Shown: positions 45,801 through 57,546 of the stretch, one piece after another
Position numbering within the stretch: the stretch's first letter is position 1
How the letters are laid out: each line of letters begins with the position of its first letter
Source: Ampelocalamus luodianensis
Taxonomy: Eukaryota > Streptophyta > Magnoliopsida > Poales > Poaceae
Length of the DNA: 64,000 bases
Assembly: GCA_036346255.1 (NCBI GenBank)
Contig: CM070624.1
Span: 16,648,626-16,712,625 of the forward strand
Reading direction: 5' to 3'
Notes under the pieces: generated by a model
What the model saw: the letters and a program-made list of their open reading frames with translations, nothing else
What the model was told of the DNA's origin: nothing
The model's database searches: none
Made by a program: the position numbers and the translations under genes

Positions 45801-47504
45801 TTAAGATTCTACCAAATTAATACTCCACCATAGGATCAGATCAGTCTAGTCATTTTGGATCGTATAAACGTAGGATCGTATGACTAGAATTAACCTTGCT
45901 TGTGAGTCTCCACTATATAAGGCGGCATTAGAGAGAGAAAATTAGGTTTGGGTACTTGAGCCTTCAAGAGAGAATTTAGGTTTTGCTTGAGAAATCTAAG
46001 TGTTGCCCTTAGGGTTGTATCCTCTTGGTGGAGTGGCTGTAATCCTTCCTCTCCAAATAGTAATAAAAGATCAAATTTGATTATCCATGTCTTATTTGTG
46101 TTCTTATTTGATTTTCTTGCCTTTCGAGATGTTCTTGATGATTCTTGATTCCATTTTGCTCTAGTTTGATTCGTGCTGAGATATAGTTTACTAGGACTTA
46201 TAGGAACCCATATAGAATCATCTTGGCTACCTAGATCTCACGAGCATGAGTAGTTCAAGTTTTCCCTCTTTTGCCTGGTTCTTGAGCATTCTTTCTTACG
46301 ATGGATAAAAGTGGAAACCTTGACAATGATTCTTGATATTGTTCCAAACATCCTAGGGTAGCTTTGTTTCAAATTTGGTGTGATTTGAATAGTAGATCAA
46401 AAGTTAGGCGAAACTCGTGTTGGTTTTAGTTCGTCGGCAGAGGAGTTGTCAGACCGCCGACCCTGCTGGTCAGACCGCGTGAGATTTGGCGGTCAGACGG
46501 GCCTGACGAGGTGATTGCCTATCCCCTTGATTAGAGTTGTTTCTTTCTGTTTGCAAATTCAATCTTTATCTTCACAGTTGCTCATAGATGTTGAAGTGAA
46601 AAGATTGCTGAATACCTAAAGCAAAAAGTCCCCCACGTCTGCTGTAGCCGATCTTACAGCTTGGTCATAAACCATGGCGTTAGTTCTTTCTGTCAGTGTT
46701 AGCATATCACTTGGTAGAAATGGAAAGTAGTACATGATGTTTCTCTTTGGTATATTTGGCTTGTACCGTTAACATTTCTAAGTCAGTTGGATGCTTCAGT
46801 AGTAATAATATGCTCCTGTTGAGCAGTAGTTTGCAGACTGCATCTTTGTTAGTTTCTGAAATGCTAATGTAGAATCACTATGATTCAGCAAGAGTAAACA
46901 TGACATTTTCTTGCCAATGAAGTGACTTCATTGAAATTATTCATCTGAAAAACCCGCGGAATTTTTTTCTCTTGGAGGTTTACAATTGATGCATCAAGCA
47001 AGAATGCAAGATGATCGACATTGATGAAATGACTAGTGTGTAACCTTGTAAAAGAAAAACAACTTACAAGAGAGCCTTATATTGCTTCCATATCAGAAAC
47101 TAACAAAGACTTGATGTATCATACAACTATTATGCTGATGCACTTTTTTTTTCTTCTTAAGAGTCCTATTATAGCTGCTCTAGAAACTATTTCGTTTTCA
47201 ATCAACTGCTTCTTGAACCCTTTTGAGGGCTCAAGTTCAATGTTGTATAGTATATTACATTTACCACGCATCAGGTCATCTATTCCTCTATCCTGTAATG
47301 TTTCGTTGGAGTGCTCGACCATATTATCCCTCTTTGGTTCAACAGCAACTCCCTTGCAAATGCATAAGGGGGAACTTTTACTGTTAACAAAGAGCAGTAC
47401 TTATCTTGTTTTCTTCAGTATCATCAGCTTTTCCTGTCTCACTGGATCAGGTTGAGAAGTGGAATGAGCAGAGGGAGAATGGGGCATTTGCAGGGCCCCT
47501 CTAA
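42862..47504 (+). CDS. COX6B: Cytochrome c oxidase subunit 6b (COX6B)
   Basis: Four exons, 42862-42870 (only Met-Ala-Glu), 43848-43936, 44019-44100 and 47451-47504, are joined by GT-AG introns to encode 77 residues. The protein carries the twin CX9C/CX10C fold of COX6B: 'HCFTRYVEYHRC' gives C-x9-C, and 'DCETFAKYYRSLC' gives C-x10-C. 'RFPTTNQTRHCF' and 'WNEQRENGAFAGPL' are family hallmarks. It is imported into the mitochondrial intermembrane space, folded by disulphide relay, and sits on the outer face of complex IV bridging the dimer. It is a short form without the long acidic N-terminal extension found in some plant paralogues. Intron 3 is 3.35 kb and is filled with transposon DNA. The ATG was chosen because it alone supplies an in-frame donor to the conserved exon 2. 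Confidence 0.93.
44340..46610 (+). repeat. LTR-like retrotransposon DNA in COX6B intron 3
   Basis: About 2.2 kb (including the nested MITE) that has repeated 'cagaccggcc' / 'ggtcagaccg' motifs at both ends (44468, 46450-46500), a TATA-like 'cactatataaggcgg' at 45910 and, 140-160 bp later, 'aataaaag', a possible poly(A) signal. This is the layout of an LTR (promoter, leader, poly(A) signal), so a solo LTR is likely, but the exact ends and duplication were not resolved. Confidence 0.45.
45419..45898. mobile_element. hAT-type MITE nested in the intronic LTR DNA
   Basis: A 480-bp AT-rich insertion is flanked by the exact 8-bp repeat CTTGTGAG (45411-45418 and 45899-45906), the target-duplication size of hAT elements. 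Ends are CAAAGTTGTCAGAAT and, in reverse, CAAGGTTAATTCTAG. Removing it restores a continuous LTR-like promoter sequence. Confidence 0.75.
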
Positions 47505-48450
47505 ATCTTCTGTTTGAGAGTCTCCTCGGACCAGTGCCACTGTTATCTTCTGGTTTGAATTTATGCTTCTGTCTTGTGTTCTTCCAGCAGTCTCTGCAAA
47601 ACAGCAAGTGATGCTTTTTTTATGTTCACTAGTAATTGAGCATGGTTATTCAGACCTGTTTATTCACATGTTTTTATTCAAATATATTCTAAATCGAGGT
47701 ACCGTTGTTCATTGCCTAAATGTGTCTGTCCGGGGATCTGAGTTATGTTCACTTTGGACGGCCAAAGGAAGAATCTAAAAGGATAAGTAGAGTAAAGATC
47801 TTTTTTTTTGTGGGTGTCTATTGGTATTAATATGCAGTGTATTCATCAGATAGATGTTACCAAAAGTTAGCCTTGCATTGCATGCGATGAAGGCAGGACT
47901 TGATTTTCTGTTTACCAGGGATAAACTGGGTTAAATTTGTTCAAGCTAGTTTGTGTAGTATAAATGCATAATCATACCTTCCCCTTGGATTCAGCAAGTA
48001 GTGATTGATGCAAACTGAAAATTAGACCCATTTGTTAGTCAATGTGAGTTCTGACTTCTGAATGGCCTGAGGCAGACCAGTGTTCGTTCTGTATGGTTGT
48101 GGCCATAGCAGTGTTGGTGAACACTTCGTTGCTTCGAAGGTTGAAACCTATGCAGGGTTCAGTCAGATGGTACAGAACATATTAAGAACGCTACTGCACA
48201 TACATGCACGCTAATATGCCCGACAAAGATCGCGTTAACTGTTATGTGAACTTTTGATGTTTTGCCGCACTTTCAGCTAATTAATCTGCATCCTTCCTTT
48301 CTCACAAGCTGCAACTGCAGAGATAAATCATTTCTTTTTCTCAAGGCGTTTTTTTTTGTTGATACGTGAGTTTGTGCTTCTTCTATTTCGTATCTCTTCA
48401 AAAGGAAATAGAGTCATAGTGTCCTTGCCCAATAGAGCAGCACAGCATAT
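47505..48450 (+). other. COX6B 3' untranslated and downstream region
   Basis: AT-rich DNA without coding signal. A T-rich stretch lies at 47800 and 48350. Confidence 0.45.
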
Positions 48451-49140
48451 GAGTTCCACAGTACAATCATAGGCTCATTACAGGGAATAAGTGAAGATCT
48501 TGCCTAGCTTGCCTTGCTGAGGCAAACAAACAGCAACTGGGGAAAGAATAGCAAAAAATTGTAGGTGATTGCAGTGCTAAACAGAAAACGCAACAAACTT
48601 AGCTATCATTAGACAAAGATAACAGCGTTACATACAAAAACTACTCGTTTGAAGCCACAAGCTCAAGAGGGATAGACGGGAAGACGGGAGAGGAGAGGGC
48701 TGGTAGGGCTGAGAGTGGCAAAGGAAATGTGTAGAAGAGCGTCTTGCAAGGTAAAGCCTTGCAAGGTCAAGAATAGACGCTCCTTGGACCATAGCAAGGC
48801 TTCCTTCAAAGATCGCGCAATGGTCGGCGAAGGTACACACTAGGGGTCGTGTAGATGAGCTCACGGAGGATAGAGCCGGTCGTAGATCAGCGCGGCGCGC
48901 GGTAGATACAAGGCTTCGACGTCCTCTTCTTGAACCAGATAAGGAACCTGATCATGGAGGAGAGCATCATCCAATGTCCAGCCAAGAAGCCTGGGCTGGC
49001 ATGGAGAGAGCAAGGGATTCTTGGGCTTGGCATTGCAATGCCAGAGGTGAAGAGCTGGGGTATGGTGAGTGCTGGGAAGAAGAGGGCTAGGGAGGAGCCC
49101 TTATATAGCACAAGGGCGAAGATGGAGTCATAAATGGCGA
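48451..49140 (-). other. Unclassified stretch with - strand TATA-like site
   Basis: On the - strand 'gctatataagggctcc' (about 49090-49105) is followed by pyrimidine-rich leader-like sequence and short ORFs (49111-48887 and 48864-48628) without a domain. It could be the promoter and leader of an LTR or a non-coding transcript. A perfect 14-bp palindrome GGCATTGCAATGCC lies at 49029-49042. Confidence 0.3.
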
Positions 49141-50402
49141 GTGAAAAACGGTGGAAAAGCGCGGGTGTCCGAGCCCAAGACGATGATACCTGGAAGGATG
49201 AAACATCGCTTTATGACGATGAAAAGCATGTGATAGGATGATGATGGTGCGTATTTAGGGGAGTTTGAAGCTTCCGGTGGCTCTAACCTGAAGGTAAAAA
49301 CCTCCACCGGCTTTAATCACCACGCGACTCGTAAGATCAGCTCACACCAGTTGAGTTCAGCCGTATCCATGGTTGGTCGATCATCAAGAGGGTGTATCAG
49401 AGACTACTCAAGAGTGTCTCAGAGGTCAGAGCACCGCTTAGCCTTGGGGCACACCAGCATCGCATCTCTTCGTTCCATACACACGAGTACACGACACACG
49501 CGCGCCACACACACACAGAAACAGATCTCACTGCGATCGATCGATCTCGTGCATGTTTGTCACTCTTGTGATCGAGTCAGTCGGCGTGCGTGACGATGGC
49601 GAAGATCGAGAGAGCCCCCCTAGTTTGGGAAAAGCTCTGGCCGTCGTCTGCGTCCGGACTTGCACCTGTTTGGCAGCAGATGCTGACGCTGAGCCTAACC
49701 CTGCAGCAGATACACCAACTCGGCGATGGTAGCTTAAATTCAGTGAGGCGATCGAGCCATGAGATGCGAGGCCATGAGCGCCTTCAATGCTCTAGTCAAA
49801 CCGGCGACATGGGCTCTCGCTCTACCTGCCTCCTCCTCCTTGCATAACTGCATTTACTCTCTGCATGCTGCGAATACTCCATTTTTGTTCTCTTGTGCAG
49901 CTTGTACTCGCCGTCTGATTCAGTGTAACAGAAGAGTCTTTGGGCCTTGGGAGGAGAGCTCGGGCTGGCTAGCTAGTCTTCAGTGCCGGATGGAGAACCT
50001 AGCGACCTTTTGCTGTCATGTACCATGCAGCAACGCTATCAGTTGGGTCGATGCAACGTTTGTGTGTACATGTCAAAATGTCATTGTACACACAGGTATG
50101 TATAGGCTATAGAGAAGTGCCGTGTTAAACAAAAAATGTTCTAGGGCACAATAATGCGAGACCCAGCTTAACTGTGGACCGTAAAGCGACCGGCTAATTT
50201 CGTCACAGTCGAGAGGGGATTAAACCTGAAACACAAAGCTCTGAAACTGAAACGTAGTATGCCTGAACTGAAGCCTGGACAGTTCATCTGGTGAAAAGCG
50301 TCGATGCATGCGTGCATGTCTGATCGACACGAAGGCCGTAGTGTCGTTGCTTCCGGCCGGCGCGCGGCTGCACTGGCCCCGTCGTGGAGTGACTGGAGTC
50401 GG
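49141..50402. other. Intergenic DNA, no gene supported
   Basis: The 85-codon open frame at 49590-49847 starts with a reasonable ATG but has no recognisable domain. A (CA)n-like tract occurs near 49495-49518. Nothing else is supported. Confidence 0.4.
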
Positions 50403-52351
50403 TCAGTTCCGACGGGGCGGGGGCTCGTGCCTGGTGATGGCGGTGGACGCGGTGAGCATGTGGTTCACCGCCGTGACCCACCTCTTGTACACGGCATAGT
50501 CGTCGGCGCAGAGCTCCACCTTGCCCTTGCTCGTCGAGACCTCGATCGGGTACGTTGCGTCCTCGTCGCGGCTCGGCTTCTCCGGGGCGCACGGGCTCAC
50601 GTCGTGGACGACACCTGTTTGTTCGCGCGCGCGTGGCGCGTGATAGCACACGCCGTGAACGTGCATGCAGCTCGTCGGTTAGTTTGTCTGAAGAAGAAAG
50701 GAATTGAGGTGGTTGCTGCCTTGGTGCTGCTTACTTTCTTTCGCGTTGGAGAAGGCCATGACCAGGTTCATCTTCTTGATCCGCAGGACGACCTTGCCGT
50801 TCTTGTTCGAGGCTGCGGACACCGTGTGCAGCTTCCACTTCCCTGCACGGCAACAGGTCTTCTTCAGTTTGACACGCGACTGGAGAGGCACGATTTGACG
50901 TGGACATGCGACGGCAGCTTACCGTCCGGCATTGCGACGAACATCTCGTCACCCTTGGCTAGCGCCGCCTTCGACCTCGCGTAGTTGAAGTCGAAGTCGA
51001 GGTCATCCTGCGACAGAGCCGAGCCCGCCTGATCCGCCCTCTCGTTATGTCCATGGCCGCCGCCGCCGCGCCGTCGTCGCAACGCTGCGGCGCCCCGCAG
51101 TGCTGTCCAACACACAAAAACTGCTCTTGAGACAAATAAATTCTTCGTAGCTTATGATGTCGTCGAAGAACGGTGAGTGAGGCTTACATGTGGCGGCGGC
51201 CGCGGTGAGCGTGATGATGTTGCTGGCGTCCGTGGCGGCCGCGGCGGCGTTCACGGCCGCGGCGATCTGGTCCCGCGTGGCGCCCGCGGCCTCGGCCACC
51301 TTCACGCACTGCGCCGCGACGAGCGCGGCCGCGGATGCCACCGCTGTCTCCCTCATCGCCGCCGAGCCCTGGGCCGGCGCGGAGTTCTCCGCGGCGATGG
51401 CGGCGAGCGCGGCCGCGACGCCAGCGACGGACACCGCGGAGTGGACCTCGGCCTTGTGCAGGCGCGACTCCTCCTTGCGCTTCTGCTTCCGCTCCTTGAC
51501 CCACTTCTTGAGCGAGATGCCGCTCCATGGCGCCATCTTGCGCGGGAGCTGCATGCACGCAAGATCAAATCTTTAAGCGCGAAGAAACTCAGAAAAAAAT
51601 GGGAAATATATTTCACCATGTCGTGGGTCCGTGCATTACTTGGAAAGTAGAAATCAATCAACGAACCGCTTTTTAAGGAAAAAGAAAGAAAAGAAACTTG
51701 GAAAGAAGGGTGTCTGCCTTCTGGCTTCTGCAATTGTACGATTTGTTCCATTTGCATCACGATTATGTTTCGTATTCTAGAATATGCTAATTAAACTCTA
51801 TTGTTCTTTCACTCACCCATTTCTTCTTGAGGCAGAGATCATAATCCAACTCTGGATGAATTGCCTTCTGCAGCCATATCCATGACTGAAAAAGAAAGAA
51901 CACCACAAAAAGACACACACTTGAGATTAGGCTAAAACCGAAGCTTGCATATATACATGAATACATGAAGGAACATTGCATCGCATAGACTCTGTACCTT
52001 CAGATCATCGTATTTCCACTGAGGTGCGCTGAAACTGCTACTGTCGACAACCAAGCTACGATCATTCTTCTGCAGAGCAACCGGATATAGTTCGCTATGC
52101 GCCTCAATTTTCACCTTCAGCGTAATCTTTTGATAAAATATTTGCTACAGTACTGAAGTAACACTTACCGGCAGCAGATCTCTCCTATCATTGTCAAGTG
52201 CCATGACCGGGTTCTCCACCAGTGCCATCGAGCAATCCTTCGTTCTTGTCTGAAGAACTTGGATAGCCGAGCTGCACCACGCGCTCGAGAGCAGGTCCAT
52301 CGGCTCCGAAGGCGGCTCTTCGCAGGCAATCAGGCCTCTGTCCGGCTCCAT
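50403..52351 (-). CDS. VAN3-binding / auxin-canalisation protein with PH domain
   Basis: Seven exons on the - strand (52351-52169, 52114-51998, 51885-51817, 51548-51188, 51102-50923, 50842-50735, 50614-50403) join in frame to 409 residues. The N-terminal auxin-canalisation domain (DUF828) shows 'PMDLLSSAWCSSAIQVLQ', 'WIWLQKAIHPELDYDLCLKK', 'ISLKKWVKERKQKRKEE', 'VAGVAAALAAIAAENSA' and 'ASNIITLTAAAATS'. The C-terminal part (about residues 300-409) is the PH_2 domain ('KWKLHTVSAASNKNGKVVLR', 'DDYAVYKRWVTAVNHML'). Arabidopsis relatives (FORKED1/VAB family) bind the ARF-GAP VAN3 and phosphoinositides and help PIN recycling and vein patterning. The ATG at 52351 is the first in frame before the conserved block; the frame is open a little further up to a possible 5'UTR acceptor, so a leader intron is possible. 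Confidence 0.9.
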
Positions 52352-52747
52352 GCCCAAGGCAGAAGCCAAGCTAGTTCCCCCAGAAGCAACTGATAAAAGG
52401 CAAGGATCATAGATTTATACAGAGCGGTGCTTTGATCTCTGGTGGTTGTGGAGGTGCAGCCTCTCTTTCTGATGCCCACCTGCAGTCGTATAGAATGTCT
52501 TAGCAGGAACCAGATCCTTGATCGAATCACTAGGATAGCTCCAACCACTTTAGGCCAACTTTTAGCTGTAAAAATCTTAAACAAGACAGGTGTCACAGAG
52601 AAAGGCAGTGGGTTTAATACTTTAAATACTAACTAAACAAGCATATTAGTGGCTTTTGGGAGGAATAAGAGTGGAATGGATCATTAGCTTCACCTATGCT
52701 TTAGGTGCACACAAAGAAGATGGAATAAAAATGGGGACCTCGGAGCC

Positions 52748-52755
52748 TTTATAGT
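52748..52755 (-). promoter_or_regulatory. Probable TATA box of the VAN3-binding gene
   Basis: CTATAAAG on the - strand, about 400 bp upstream of the start codon. Confidence 0.45.
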
Positions 52756-53173
52756 AGAAAATTACCAGCATAACCGTCCTAAAACATTTGAGAAGTTTGA
52801 GCACGCACTTTTAGGTGCCGGTTTTTATATTTGAACCACTTAAAAACACTGTTGCAAAGAGGAGACACTTAAGTTTTTGGCGCAATGACCCCATATATTT
52901 TATTGCTAATCAAATCGAATAAAAGGCGAAGGCTTCTGTGGGAGAACATGAGATGTTGGGTTGCCACTGCTGCAATAGAAAATTTGGGAAAAGGCTGTAG
53001 GATGAGGGTTTCATGCATACGATGCTGTGGAACTTTCCTAGCATCATTGCCATGCGTGCAACACCGCAATGTTGGAGCAAAGACGTACACCTCATGGGTC
53101 GTAGATTGTAGAGCTGTAGTGTAGTATCCCGAGCGGCAGAGTGCAAGAATCTAGTGGTGATGTTCAGTGCACT
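52756..53173. other. Upstream DNA of the VAN3-binding gene
   Basis: No gene seen; ORFs of 64-106 codons on both strands have no domain. Confidence 0.4.
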
Positions 53174-53185
53174 GGGGTTCAGTCT

Positions 53186-53329
53186 TTTTTTTTTTTTAAT
53201 TAGAGGGGTGCTTATCTCCCCCGATTTCAATTAATAAAATCAGCTACAATAACCAGCTACAGTATATGAGATCCCGGGCATCGAACGTGTCAGCTGGGGG
53301 CAAGGCCGGCCCCCACGCCATCGAGCACC
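53186..53329 (-). mobile_element. Short poly(A) retroposon (SINE or truncated LINE)
   Basis: About 144 bp, flanked by an exact 12-bp repeat GGGGTTCAGTCT (53174-53185 and 53330-53341). The left end is a T run, so on the - strand it ends in poly(A). Long target duplication plus poly(A) tail is the signature of LINE-machinery retroposition. It carries no ORF, and I could not assign it to a named SINE family. Confidence 0.75.
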
Positions 53330-53457
53330 GGGGTTCAGTCTAATGCTGTAGCGAACTGTAGGTAAGAGTGTAGAATGATAATGCTGAGGAGTCCCATTCT
53401 CAAGCATCTGCATCAGTCGCTGTCCATGTTTATAACATGAAGATACTGATGGCTAAT

Positions 53458-56151
53458 TGTGAAGCCCCTTTTTCCCCCCCTTCCCGGGTCAACCCTCGCC
53501 GGGGCCCCCTTCGTCCTCCTCCCGTCAACGCACGCCCCCCCGCCGCAATGATGCCGCCAGCGCGCTGCCGCCGCCGCGCCGCCGCGGACCCCTCTCGCGC
53601 CGCTTTAAAGCCCCGCCCGGTGCCCTCCTCCCCATTTCTTCTCCCCGTCTTCCCCCTCCTTTCCGTCGAAGAAGAACCGAGGAAGAAGAGAAGAAAAAAA
53701 AAAAGAGCCACGAGGCTTACCTCGCTGTTGCCGCCGCCGTCGTCGCCTCCGTCGTCGTCGCCGTGAGCCCCGAACCTCCTTCCTTCGGCCACCGCACCCG
53801 AGCTCCTCGTCGCGCCGCCGCCTCCTCTTCCCCCTCCGGTCGCCGCTCTTTCGTCCCCCGAGCTCCCGCTCCTCCCCTCCCCGTGCGCCGCCGTCGCCTC
53901 TTTCCCCTCCCCTCCCGGTGCGCCGCCGCCGCCCTCATCTCCCCCTCTCTCCGCGCGCCGCCGCTCTGCCTCTTCCCCCCGCGCGTGCCTTTAGGGCAGC
54001 CGCGCCGTGGGCCTCGCCCGCGCCGCGCCTCGCAGCGTGGGCCACGCTGGGCCGTCTTGCGCGTTTCAGCCAGCGTTGGGCGGGCCAAAGTGGTCATGGG
54101 CCATTTTTGGTTTTTCTTTTTTTGTGATTTTCTTTTCCTTTTCTATTTTAATTTAAAAGCTAGACTTTAAATATGAATAACTCCCCTTTTTAGCTCCAAA
54201 ATTATGAATTAAATTTCTAAAATTTCTAAAATCAAGATCTTGCTAATGGCATAAGTCTTGTTCAATTTGGAGTTCATTTGAGTATTCTTGTGTATTTATT
54301 AGTCCTTTTGCCTGTTGTGTCTTTTTCCGGTACTACGCCTGCGTAGATTTCGGAGACGCCGGAGACCTCCACGTCGATCAAGGACAAGACTACTCGGACT
54401 CTCTCCCCTACAACCAAGGCGAGTCAATACTTTGATCATATTGAGCCTACATTTTATGCAAATTATATTCTTTTAAAATAGCAAATTGCATGCTTTAATT
54501 CTTTAAACAAATGTATGTTAAAGCGTAAGGTAGTTAAATACCCATTTGATGATTAATTATTTATTATGTCATCCTTGATAATTTGAATCCCTTAATTCCG
54601 TTGTCACCCTAGTAATTATATGATAATACTAGCTATAGGTTGTACTTAAGCGACATGCTAGCCCTGCTTAAGTACCGGGACATTAAAATGTCCTAATCAT
54701 CATCATTTCAAACATAAAATGATTTGGGCGGTCATTATGGGTAAATGACCGAGATGATTGAATTGTTGTATTTACATCTCAAAACCCTAAATCGCTAATA
54801 CCCGTGCAGGCGGATGGTAAGATGGTGGGTGCGGATGTAGCACGAGAATGGCGGGAATGTGGTTGAGCCGTCCAGACAACCCTAAGGACTTAATCTTGTC
54901 ACGACCTCCTATGTATAACAAGTACAACCACAAGTCTGCAACAAACTGCTACTTGGCTTAGTACATTTATCAAATCCTGAAAATCATCTCACTGGAGGGT
55001 CAAAGGAGGCACAAGCTCTGGGTATGTCGGGCTTGGATGGGACACCGAGTCAAGGGTGAAGTTCGCCAGTCGCTGAGGTGTAGCCACGCTACGCCAGTCG
55101 CTGAGGTGGACATCCCGCGCAACGTATGGGCATAACCCCATATGGGTGAGACGAGGGAAGGGGCGAGATATTTAGAAAAGTTATTGTGACAACCTCTCGA
55201 CTACACGACTACGGAATCGTGTAGGGCAACGAGTTAATTGTCTCTTGTGGGTAAAGTGTACAAATCTCTGCAGAGTTATAAACTGTTTAAACAAAGTGCC
55301 TCTTACGGTCAAAGGCGGACATGGGAACTTAACTTGAGTTAGTTCTATTTCAAAAATCTTGTGGGTGGTATGAAAATTGTGGCGGGCTCACCTAGCCCTG
55401 AGATTGGTTATTCCTGGGTCTTTGTACCCAGTGTCGTTTAGTGGTGGATGTAACCACAATCAAAATAAGCATGAAGGTGGAGGTAACCTCTGCTAATATA
55501 AATATTGCACAATTTCTCTCTTTAACTAAAATGAAATTGTTAAAAATGCTAAGTGCTAGGAATTTGTACTTATGATATTTAAAAGTATTGCTTTCGCAAA
55601 TAAAAGAACCGAGCCATCCTTGTAAGCCTTGCATGTATATCATTGCATTGTGTATTGGCTCGCGAGCACGGTAGTTGTGCTCATCCTCGCTCTCCCCCAA
55701 ACCCTTCAGATGACGCTGATGGAGGAGACTATGCGTACTACGAGGAACCAGAAGTTGATGGACAAGGAAACGATGAAGAGTAGTCTAGGATCTGTAGTCT
55801 AGGCCTCGACGCAGTCTAAGTTGACTCGTTGGTACTTGCGTACATAACCGATATTATCCGGTCCTTGGGTAATATCGATCATACAAAGTTGCCCGATCGC
55901 TTACTGTGAAGAGATGAGCTCTACCCTTTGCTTCCGCCACCGTAATCGGTGTTACGTATTGTAATCAATTTGGCCGATCGCCCTGTTGTAAAACTCGACC
56001 GACGTGGTCTATGTCACTCGTTGTTTGTAATATTGATACTTTAGTTCACGCCATGTATGAATGATTCAGAATGCTCGTGAGTGCTATCTATCGATCCGTG
56101 AATAGCACGGCGTTTTCATGAGGGATTCGGATTAGAAAATCCGGTCCGACA
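53458..56151 (+). repeat. 5' LTR of gypsy D with primer-binding site
   Basis: It starts TGTGAAGCCCC and ends GGTCCGACA. Three bases later TGGTATCGAGC (56155-56165) resembles the initiator tRNA-Met primer site. The first 700 bp are extremely GC- and C-rich, giving spurious ORFs on both strands. The partner LTR is not in the window, so the borders rest on TG/CA ends and the primer site. Confidence 0.75.
54347..55783 (+). CDS. Putative split acidic ORF inside the gypsy D LTR
   Basis: Exon-like block 54347-54418 (after a pyrimidine tract and TAG acceptor) encodes 'FGDAGDLHVDQGQDYSDSLP' and then YNQ. A donor AAG|GCGAGT follows, and the next block starts after TTCAG at 55710, encoding 'DADGGDYAYYEEPEVDGQ' and ending at TAG 55781-55783. 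Joining them keeps the frame (G|AT makes Asp). The peptide is strongly acidic. The start codon must be in an exon upstream of 54347 that I could not identify. Function is unknown; a matching arrangement occurs in the gypsy E LTR. Confidence 0.4.
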
Positions 56152-56358
56152 GAGTGGTATCGAGCATACGATCAGAGAGTCTTAGTTAGATTGGTCGTTG
56201 CCTTAAGGACTTGGATCTTATTTCCAAAAACTAAGAAAAAGCTTTGCTAAAAATATAGAGTATTTATTGCTCCTACTCTTCCCTCCTAGTCCTGTATTTA
56301 TCTTTATTTCACTTGAGTTTTACCTGTCTTGACCTTTTCCTGCTTTCAAAATTTGTAG

Positions 56359-56892
56359 ATGGCTACCCGTCGTCGGATGGCCGTGGGATCTCCTCGTTCA
56401 CGGAGAGAACGAGGAGGCTTCATGACATACTTCGCCACCGATCTTTGTACCTTGGTTTTCCCGTCGGCCCACGTTCCGTGGTAGGATGACGAGGATCGAG
56501 ACCGCGAGTCCCGGGCGATGGAGGTGTATCTCTCCGCCGTGGTTGGCGAGTTCACTTCCTTCCTCTTCAGGCCGAGGCACCGGCGTAGCCGCCACGACGC
56601 CATTCGACGCCGCACGCGCCGCTTCCACCCGCCGTGTTGGAAGTACGAGGATCTCTTGCCGAGGTCACCCTTCCGCTTCTACCGCACCTCCCGCACGCGA
56701 GGCGTGTCCCACCATTTTCGACACGAGACGACGACCGCTGACGCAAAGAGTCCAGGCTACGCAGCGATGATAGCCACCATCACCGCCGCCATGGATGAGA
56801 TCAGCACCGGACACTCCTCACCGGCAGCTATGCCCACTCCGACACCCTTCGAGCAACATGGTCGAGTGATGAAGCTCACTCCATCGCGATGA
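56359..56892 (+). pseudogene. Extra ORF between primer site and gag of gypsy D
   Basis: ATG at 56359 opens a frame of 177 codons interrupted once, by a TAG at 56482-56484 in 'AHVPW*DDEDRD'. The second part (from 56518) reads 'MEVYLSAVVGEFTSFLFRPR' and an Arg-rich stretch. It resembles no gag, pol or env domain I know. Some grass gypsy elements carry an additional ORF here, so it may be such an ORF in a decayed state. Confidence 0.4.
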
Positions 56893-57546
56893 CAGAGAGG
56901 GATGCTTTGCGACAGAGAGGGACGCCGCTCTTGCAGAGTTGGCACGCCTCGAGCCGCCGCTCGGTCCCTACCCCACCCGGCCGCACCCATCGCCGCCTCG
57001 TCCTCCCGGTGCGAGCCGACGTTCCCGCCTGAAGGACCCGTCTCGACTCACGGACGCAGCGAGTGCGCCGCCGCCCGTCCGGCCGTCGCCTAGAGAGTCG
57101 GCCGTGGACGCAGCCCGATCCACCGCCCGGGTTTGACGAGTCGATCGTGGACGCCACCTCGGCCGCTTCACGCCTCGCTCCCGTTCGCGAGCTTGATCGA
57201 GCCGTTCGTTCGCTCCCGAACAATCAGATCGCTTTGTGGTCACCCCCAGAGAGCATTGTCCGATTAGTTAGGTTAGCTAGCGATGCTTGCCGATCTTTTG
57301 GGTTGCAAGCACTTTTGTTTCTTTCTTTTGTAGACGATGTGTTGTATTCTGTGTCATGACTTAGCTTAGTGTATAAGCTTTGTTCGAGAGTCATGTAACA
57401 CTTAACCCCCTTATTATAGTGTAGCCGCTCTAGGCTTTGTATTGTACTTGCTTTGTTCTTTTGTTGGTTTTGTTCTTGTCTGTGTGTGCCTTAGAGGCTA
57501 GTGAACCTCATATACTCCTCTAAGTTCTAAGCTTGAGTTTCTTCAG

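Noticed and set aside
48628..49133. A microRNA precursor or small gene on the - strand
   Set aside because: I compared it with common plant miRNA sequences that I know and saw no match, and no long stem could be drawn. Kept only as an unclassified region.
51177..51760. ORFs of 124-157 codons on both strands over exon 4 of the VAN3-binding gene
   Set aside because: They are shadows of the GC-rich Ala-coding exon; only one frame matches the auxin-canalisation domain and its splice sites.
53430..54170. ORFs of 109-135 codons in C-rich DNA
   Set aside because: They are in the C/G-rich 5' part of the gypsy D LTR, with simple-sequence Pro/Arg/Ser composition on both strands.
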